Below, piece by piece: positions 1 to 3,282 of a DNA stretch of 5,170 nucleotides. This DNA is from Pseudomonas sp. (GTDB taxonomy: Bacteria; Pseudomonadota; Gammaproteobacteria; Pseudomonadales; Pseudomonadaceae). The stretch's first letter is position 1; every line of letters starts with the position of its first letter. The translations under genes and the position numbers were made by a program. Under the pieces are notes generated by a model. That model was not told where the DNA came from, did not search any database, and saw only the letters and a list, made by a program, of their open reading frames with translations. The DNA is taken from the NCBI GenBank assembly GCA_026398835.1, contig JAPLSD010000862.1:1-5170 (forward strand). Reading direction: 5' to 3'.

Positions 1-140
1 TGGGGTGAATCAGTGGAAAATCACTGTCCAAGTGCTCATGGAATCAGTGTCCAAGTGGCCGTGGAATGAGTGTCCAAGTCAGCGTGGAATCGCTGTCCAA
101 GTGTTTGTGGAATGGGTGTCCAAGTGCGCGTGGAATCCGC
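1..140. mobile_element. Edge of an IS21-family insertion sequence (repeat-bearing end only)
   Basis: The repeat array described separately is the kind of multiple terminal repeat that IS21-family elements carry just inside their tips, where the IstA transposase binds. No istA or istB coding sequence is present, so either the element continues beyond the left edge or only a solo end remains. The exact tip is not clear. The last recognisable repeat core ends at 136 and ordinary sequence follows, so I place the boundary near 137-140, but no flanking target duplication can be tested with one end. IS21-family tips normally end in TG...CA; this is family knowledge and not resolved here. Confidence 0.5.
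13..136. repeat. Tandem array of 23-bp repeats (IS21-type terminal repeats)
   Basis: The shared pattern is GTGGAATnnnTGTCCAAGT followed by four variable bases. Units lie at 13-37 (25 bp, slightly irregular), 38-60, 61-83, 84-106 and 107-129, and a partial unit GTGGAAT lies at 130-136. The four central units are exactly 23 bp apart with no spacers. The conserved blocks GTGGAAT and TGTCCAAGT alternate with short variable blocks, which is typical of a repeated protein-binding site read once every two helical turns. At 11-26 the first unit also forms a small inverted repeat, CAGTG/CACTG. The likely ligand is the IS21-type transposase IstA; this is inferred from resemblance. Confidence 0.8.
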
Positions 141-221
141 AACTTGATCTATGAGCTTCGGATTATTGGCATCAAGTCTGCTGAAGTTCACTTCTGATTG
201 TTCCTGCCTTGGAGTTTGATC

Positions 222-410
222 ATGTCCGTAAAGATTGAGTATCTGACCAGCCAAAGCGAGGAGCTTTGGTCTGTTTGTTTCGGTAGCCGGCGAGTGGAGT
301 TTCGCAACGAACGAGGCGCCAGGGAGTACGCAGCCACGCTTAAGGAAAGAATCGAAGCGCCGCATGTCTACCCACCCATACACCCCACCACTTCCAACCC
401 AAGTCACTGA
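222..410 (+). CDS. Small uncharacterised protein, 62 aa
   Basis: I do not recognise a named family. The start is the ATG at 222, preceded by GGAG at 211-214 with a 7-base spacing; an upstream in-frame ATG at 198 has no such site. The protein begins MSVKIEYLTSQSEELWSV and is soluble, with no signal peptide or membrane segment. The first ~30 residues look like short beta strands (KIEYL, WSVCF, RRVEF). A charged helix follows (roughly residues 28-45, with REYAATLKERI), then a proline-rich tail with PPIHP. This strand-strand-strand-helix pattern recalls small pseudomonad proteins of unknown function that I have seen annotated as hypothetical. It lies about 85 bp inside the edge of the IS21-type repeats and has no obvious operon partner. 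The coding signature and ribosome binding site make it likely real, but its role is unknown. Confidence 0.55.
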   Translation: MSVKIEYLTSQSEELWSVCFGSRRVEFRNERGAREYAATLKERIEAPHVYPPIHPTTSNPSH

Positions 411-496
411 TTCGCTCGTAGCTATGTTGCACTGCTGCACAGCGTCTGGTTGAAACTGTCGATAGTTCACTGGGTCAACGACGGCCTGATGACGCT

Positions 497-517
497 CCCC
501 CCGCCCCCCCCACACCC
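497..517 (-). other. G-rich tract on the minus strand, possible G-quadruplex
   Basis: The plus strand has six C, one G, eight C, ACA, then CCC. Read on the minus strand this gives G-runs of 3, 8 and 6 separated by loops of three and one bases, enough for four stacked G-triplets. It lies just downstream of the leftward terminator at 535-559, so it would normally not be transcribed from that side. Whether it folds, or is simply a slippage-prone homopolymer, cannot be told from sequence. Confidence 0.35.
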
Positions 518-534
518 ATGATTTTCGAACGCGC

Positions 535-559
535 AAAAAAATGGCCACACAAGGTGGCC
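535..559 (-). terminator. Intrinsic (rho-independent) terminator, leftward
   Basis: The perfect 6-bp stem GGCCAC (543-548) / GTGGCC (554-559) has a five-base loop. On the minus strand it is followed, after two bases, by seven consecutive T (plus-strand A at 535-541). This is a textbook minus-strand terminator. No minus-strand protein gene ends just to its right: the nearest rightward sequence is the plus-strand malic enzyme and its promoter region. Something short and non-coding read leftward from around 726 is therefore its most natural client. Confidence 0.75.
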
Positions 560-577
560 TAAGACGGGTTCAAGCAT

Positions 578-635
578 AGGAGGTGTTCTATTGACCAAGA
601 AAAACAGGCCCGCCCTGACGTCTCAGGGTCAATAG
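578..635 (+). CDS. Possible 14-codon mini-ORF (leader peptide) with perfect Shine-Dalgarno
   Basis: AGGAGGTG at 578-585 is an essentially perfect Shine-Dalgarno. Six to seven bases later comes TTG at 591, opening a frame of 14 codons that encodes (f)M-TKKNRPALTSQGQ and stops with TAG at 633-635. The coding part is 591-635. The mini-ORF lies almost exactly inside the 10-bp inverted repeat 587-596/627-636, so the start codon and the stop codon fall in opposite arms of the same helix. That layout is typical of leader peptides, where ribosome position controls RNA folding. No plus-strand promoter is evident just upstream, and the malic enzyme promoter lies downstream of it. It could instead be a relic of a lost gene start, or chance. 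Confidence 0.25.
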
Positions 636-636
636 A
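587..636. repeat. 10-bp perfect inverted repeat enclosing alternative hairpins
   Basis: The arms TCTATTGACC (587-596) and GGTCAATAGA (627-636) are perfectly complementary. They can extend outward by a G-U and a G-C pair (586/637, 585/638). Inside lie two smaller hairpins that compete. One is CCCTGA (613-618) / TCAGGG (623-628), loop CGTC, which shares bases 627-628 with the outer helix. The other is CAGG (605-608) / CCTG (614-617), followed on the minus strand by five T. The structures exclude each other, as in an attenuator. Confidence 0.55.
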
Positions 637-644
637 GCTGGATG

Positions 645-713
645 GCTAGCTGACAAACCCCTTCGTCAGTAGCGGTTCAAGCGAGCAACTCGGAACCTGC
701 CCTGGAGTTCAGG
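645..713. other. Cluster of three consecutive hairpins
   Basis: Three inverted repeats follow one another almost without gaps. First, GCTA-g-CTGAC (645-654) / GTCAGTAGC (665-673), nine pairs with one bulged base. Second, GGTTC (674-678) with CGAG (682-685) against CTCGGAACC (689-697), nine pairs with a three-base bulge and a three-base loop. Third, CCTG (701-704) / CAGG (710-713). Together with 587-636 this makes a structured stretch of about 125 bp with no gene in it. It lies upstream of the malic enzyme -10 box, so it is not in the leader of a transcript starting there. It would be part of a leftward transcript from the divergent promoter. Confidence 0.4.
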
Positions 714-745
714 AACCTCGTTGCCTTGCATTATAATAGTGTTAG
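708..745 (+). promoter_or_regulatory. Promoter region of the malic enzyme gene
   Basis: TATAAT at 732-737 is a perfect sigma-70 -10 box. The best match to a -35 box is TTCAGG at 708-713 (18-base spacing, three of six bases), which is poor. Strength may therefore depend on an activator. The start point would be near 744, giving a leader of about 40 nt before the ATG at 784. The -10 sequence is nearly palindromic (TATTATAATA region), so the opposite strand also carries a good -10 box here. Confidence 0.5.
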
Positions 746-762
746 CATGTGATTGTAATCAA
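733..762 (-). promoter_or_regulatory. Possible divergent (leftward) promoter
   Basis: On the minus strand, TTGATT (plus 757-762) and TATTAT (plus 733-738) are separated by 18 bases. They match the sigma-70 consensus at four and five of six positions. Transcription would start near 726 and run through the hairpin cluster to the terminator at 559-535. The local AT-richness helps make chance matches, so this is moderate evidence only. Confidence 0.35.
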
Positions 763-765
763 CAT
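747..765. promoter_or_regulatory. Palindromic operator candidate
   Basis: TGATTGTAATCA at 750-761 is a perfect 12-bp palindrome, TGATT-GT-AATCA. It can be extended with one extra base to ATGT...ACAT at 747-765. It sits just downstream of the plus-strand -10 box, around and after the expected malic enzyme start point, and overlaps the -35 box of the leftward promoter. A protein bound here could block both directions. I cannot assign the regulator family. Confidence 0.4.
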
Positions 766-783
766 CTAATTAATGGGGATCGC

Positions 784-2028
784 ATGACTACCGACTTCAA
801 GAAGGCTGCACTGGATTACCACGAATTCCCGACACCTGGAAAAATCGGCATTGCGTTGACTAAGCCCGCGGACACTGCCGCTCAACTCGCACTGGCCTAC
901 AGCCCAGGCGTAGCTGAACCTGTCCGCGAGATTGCGAAGAATCCAGAGAGCGTTTATCGCTTCACCGGTAAGGGCAATCTTGTCGCGGTGATCACCAATG
1001 GCACCGCCATCCTGGGTTTGGGCAATCTGGGCCCGTTAGCCAGTAAGCCGGTCATGGAAGGCAAGGCGCTTTTGTTCAAGCGTTTTGCGGGTGTCGACTC
1101 GATTGATATCGAAGTCAACGCCGAGAGTTCACAGGCCTTTATCGATACGGTCGTGCGTATTGCCGACACCTTTGGTGGCATCAACCTGGAAGACATCAAA
1201 GCCCCCGAGTGCTTCGAAATCGAAGAAGCACTGATCAAGCAATGCAGCATCCCGGTCTTCCATGACGACCAGCACGGCACCGCCATCGTCACGGCCGCCG
1301 GCATGCTGAATGCGCTGGAGATTCAGGGCAAAACCCTTGGGAGCGCGAGGATTGTTTGCCTCGGTGCCGGTGCCGCAGCGACCGCATGCATGCGCTTGCT
1401 GCTCAGTCTCGGCGCTCAAAAAAGCAATCTGTATATGGTCGACCGCGTCGGTGTGATCCATTCCGCCCGAGAAGACCTTAATCAATACAAAGTACAGTTT
1501 GCTAACGACGGTGGCCCTCGCACACTGATGGACGCCATGCGCGGTGCCGATGTGTTTGTCGGTTTGTCTGGAGCCAATCTCTTGCCGGCGGAAGCACTGG
1601 CAGCAATGGCCTCTAATCCAGTCGTGTTTGCCTGCTCAAACCCAGATCCTGAAATCAGCTACGAACTAGCCATGGCGACACGCGATGACCTGATCATGGC
1701 GACCGGTCGCTCCGACTATCCGAACCAGGTCAATAACGTTCTAGGCTTTCCGTTCATTTTCCGCGGGACCCTGGATGTCCGGGCAACACAGATCAATGAA
1801 GCGATGAAAATCGCAGCGGTGGAGGCTCTGCGCCAATTGGCCAAAGAGCCGACTCCCGTGGAAGTTTTGCAAGCATTCAATGTTGATAAACTTGAGTTCG
1901 GGCGCGACTACATCCTCCCCAAAGCCCTCGATGCTCGCCTGCTCGGAGCAATAGCCGACGCAGTGGCAAAGGCAGCTATCGATACGGGCGTTGCACAACT
2001 GCCCTACCCGAAACACTACCCGCTTTAA
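784..2028 (+). CDS. maeB: Malic enzyme, short form (malate to pyruvate, NAD(P)-dependent)
   Basis: Catalyses oxidative decarboxylation of L-malate to pyruvate and CO2 in the cytoplasm, linking the TCA cycle to pyruvate and supplying reduced cofactor. The protein has 414 residues, close to the roughly 420 of pseudomonad malic enzymes, and lacks the phosphotransacetylase-like C-terminus of the 759-residue E. coli MaeB. Malic domain: catalytic Tyr39 in LAYSPGVAEP, catalytic Lys94 in SKPVMEGK, metal-binding E136/D137 in NLEDIKAPE and D161/D162 in FHDDQHGTA. NAD-binding domain: GAGAAA at 194-199, SNPDPE at 285-290 and PNQVNNVLGFPF at 313-324. All key residues are present. The ATG at 784 has GGGGA at 775-779; the TTG at 721 lies upstream of the likely transcription start and adds an unrelated peptide. 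The close match to the chromosomal pseudomonad enzyme suggests a paralogue or the housekeeping copy. Cofactor preference is not settled; D220-R221 follows the second strand. Confidence 0.93.
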   Translation: MTTDFKKAALDYHEFPTPGKIGIALTKPADTAAQLALAYSPGVAEPVREIAKNPESVYRFTGKGNLVAVITNGTAILGLGNLGPLASKPVMEGKALLFKRFAGVDSIDIEVNAESSQAFIDTVVRIADTFGGINLEDIKAPECFEIEEALIKQCSIPVFHDDQHGTAIVTAAGMLNALEIQGKTLGSARIVCLGAGAAATACMRLLLSLGAQKSNLYMVDRVGVIHSAREDLNQYKVQFANDGGPRTLMDAMRGADVFVGLSGANLLPAEALAAMASNPVVFACSNPDPEISYELAMATRDDLIMATGRSDYPNQVNNVLGFPFIFRGTLDVRATQINEAMKIAAVEALRQLAKEPTPVEVLQAFNVDKLEFGRDYILPKALDARLLGAIADAVAKAAIDTGVAQLPYPKHYPL

Positions 2029-2062
2029 GCTGACGCAGATCAAGCCGAGGTTGTTGATAATC

Positions 2063-2090
2063 GGGTCGAATCGCTTCGCGATACTCGCCC
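2063..2090 (+). terminator. Hairpin after the malic enzyme gene, weak terminator candidate
   Basis: ATCGC (2070-2074) / GCGAT (2078-2082) with loop TTC is a perfect stem. It is extended by CGA/TCG and GGG/CCC across a one-base and a two-base bulge. It begins 35 bp after the malic enzyme stop. No T-run follows, so if it ends transcription it is not a standard intrinsic terminator; it might only protect the 3' end. Confidence 0.3.
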
Positions 2091-2102
2091 AATATTGCAT
2101 AG

Positions 2103-2219
2103 CTGCCGCGGCTGCATGACTCTCTTTCGAGGTTTGCAGCTAACGCATTTGCGGACATCCAGGGTGCCTGCAGCCAGGGCGTCTGTGGCACCTGCAAGAC
2201 CGCCGTAATGGAAGGTTAA
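2103..2219 (+). pseudogene. Fragment of a [2Fe-2S] ferredoxin domain (oxygenase-reductase type)
   Basis: The frame reading through 2142-2216 encodes ANAFADIQGACSQGVCGTC, then KTAVMEG, then TAA at 2217-2219. CSQGVCGTC is the C-x4-C-x2-C cluster-binding motif of plant-type ferredoxins. It most resembles the C-terminal ferredoxin domain of class IA oxygenase reductases such as VanB, with codons for its cysteines at 2169, 2184 and 2193. The fourth cysteine, normally about 30 residues further on, is missing because the frame stops. The frame is open only from 2103 (stop at 2100-2102), has no start codon with a ribosome site, and its first dozen residues do not look like the family. The FMN and NAD domains that precede this domain in reductases are absent. 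It is therefore a relic of about 25 codons, left by deletion or recombination; the parent may have served a Rieske-type oxygenase. Confidence 0.65.
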
Positions 2220-2250
2220 ATCTCATGAAGAGAGGGTACTCTGACGGCGT

Positions 2251-3282
2251 TCAAAGAAATTCCTTTCGGATGTCGATACTCGACCGTTCGCCAATATTCC
2301 GGTAGTTCTCCGTGAGCCACGCCTCGGCCTCGCGTCGTCCGTTATCGCGCAGTCCACAAAGGAAGTCCCAGCCCGCGTTGTACTTGCTGGACACGCTGAG
2401 CGCGCACATCGCCTCGTCGGACCGAATGGAGTGGATCAGCATCTCCTTCATCTCGTCGCGATCGACCTTGCCTTGCTGAATGAGGTCGGTGACAAAGGCG
2501 ATGGTGCGCATCTCACGCATCAGCGACGAGTTGAAGCTGATTTCATTGATGCGATTGAGGATGTCGGCAGCTGTAATGGGCACGCCCGGGCGGACGAGCG
2601 GGTTGATGTGGACGATCACCACATCACGCGTATTGCAGTGGTAGATCAACGGGAAAATGGCCGGGTTTCCCATATAGCCGCCATCCCAGTAGTGCTGGCC
2701 GTCGATCGTGATCGCCTGGAACAATGTCGGCACACAGGCCGAAGCAAGCACCGCTTCGGCGCAGACGTCCTCGCCGGAGAAGATGCGTATCTTCCCCGTC
2801 TCGACATTGGTCGCGCACAGATAGAGGTGGAGCGGGCATTGCTTTCGCAAGGCGGCGAAATCGACCTGACTCTCCAGCACCTCCCGCAGCGGATTCAAGT
2901 TGTGGCGATTGAACTGATAAGGCGAGAAGATACGAAGCGCCATGTCCGCGAACGCATACATGGGCGAATGGTCCAACCCGAAGCTGTGCGTCCCTTTCAG
3001 CCATGGCATCCAGCGCAACGGGTTATGACGCTCGGCGGACTGCGCCACGGCGTACCAGAAATCGTGCAGAGCCTGGCGCGCGCCGGCCTCGTCACCCTGC
3101 AGCATGCCGTAGGCCAGCACGGCGGCATTCATCGCGCCGGCACTGGTTGCGCTCACCCCTTCAATGGCAAGCCTGCCGTCCTCGAGCAACCGATCGAGCA
3201 CGCCCCAGGTGAACGCACCGTGCATCCCGCCGCCCTGCAAAGCCAGCGCGACCGGCTTACGCTCGTCACTGCCATGCGTCAT
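2251..3282 (-). CDS. Patatin-like phospholipase
   Basis: A predicted serine acyl hydrolase acting on phospholipids or other acyl esters, 343 residues, cytoplasmic, with no signal peptide. The patatin core is complete: oxyanion-hole loop QGGGMHG at 16-22, nucleophile elbow ATSAG at 45-49 with catalytic Ser47, and catalytic Asp200 in WDGGYMGNP. The elbow starts with Ala45 where most relatives have Gly; the Ser-Asp dyad is intact. The region after about residue 235 is charged and helical (LNRINEISFNSSLMREMRT) and resembles bacterial patatins I recall being annotated near 3-hydroxybutyrate metabolism, so a link to polyhydroxyalkanoate or lipid turnover is one option. The ATG at 3282-3280 overlaps the TGA of the upstream gene by four bases (ATGA). 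GGAGGGG at 3299-3293 supplies the ribosome site, so expression is coupled to the ATPase-TPR gene. The other option is an effector role for a signalling partner. Substrate is unknown. Confidence 0.9.
   Translation of the reverse strand: MTHGSDERKPVALALQGGGMHGAFTWGVLDRLLEDGRLAIEGVSATSAGAMNAAVLAYGMLQGDEAGARQALHDFWYAVAQSAERHNPLRWMPWLKGTHSFGLDHSPMYAFADMALRIFSPYQFNRHNLNPLREVLESQVDFAALRKQCPLHLYLCATNVETGKIRIFSGEDVCAEAVLASACVPTLFQAITIDGQHYWDGGYMGNPAIFPLIYHCNTRDVVIVHINPLVRPGVPITAADILNRINEISFNSSLMREMRTIAFVTDLIQQGKVDRDEMKEMLIHSIRSDEAMCALSVSSKYNAGWDFLCGLRDNGRREAEAWLTENYRNIGERSSIDIRKEFL

Larger units (their letters stand above)
535..726 (-). ncRNA. Candidate small regulatory RNA (about 190 nt), leftward
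   Basis: This is inferred from paired signals. A possible minus-strand promoter lies at its right end: TTGATT (plus 757-762 reversed), an 18-base spacer, and TATTAT (plus 733-738 reversed). A strong intrinsic terminator lies at its left end. The interval between has no minus-strand protein gene and several stable inverted repeats (587-636, 645-673, 674-697). On the minus strand the stretch just before the terminator reads CACCTCCT (plus 578-585 reversed), which is complementary to a Shine-Dalgarno sequence. This is a common targeting motif in small RNAs. I do not recognise a known family. The alternative is that plus-strand elements explain the same sequence, namely the mini-ORF at 591-635. 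Confidence 0.3.

Noticed and set aside
13..136. CRISPR-like repeat array
   Set aside because: The 23-bp units are directly adjacent with only four or so variable bases and no spacers of CRISPR length; the pattern fits transposase-binding repeats.
36..548. A 170-codon open frame on the minus strand
   Set aside because: It runs through the IS21-type repeats, the antisense of the small gene and the G-rich tract. Its composition is unlike a protein, and the terminator stem overlaps its start.
671..700. tRNA T-arm-like GGTTCAAGC
   Set aside because: The bases flanking it do not form the required 5-bp T-stem and no acceptor or anticodon arm can be drawn around it.
587..713. Integron attC site
   Set aside because: No matching RYYYAAC and GTTRRRY core pair is found at the ends of the palindromic stretch, and no integron cassette surrounds it.
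721..783. Upstream TTG start giving a longer malic enzyme
   Set aside because: It would begin before the expected transcription start, adds 21 residues unlike the family, and lacks a ribosome site; the ATG at 784 has one and matches the family's N-terminus.
1976..2197. A minus-strand open frame across the malic enzyme end and the ferredoxin relic
   Set aside because: The plus strand of the same interval encodes the recognisable malic enzyme tail and the ferredoxin motif; the minus-strand translation resembles nothing.
2221..2245. Terminator for the patatin gene
   Set aside because: Only 4-bp stems (TCTC/GAGA and AGAG/CTCT) are present on the minus strand, with no proper T-run; too weak to call.
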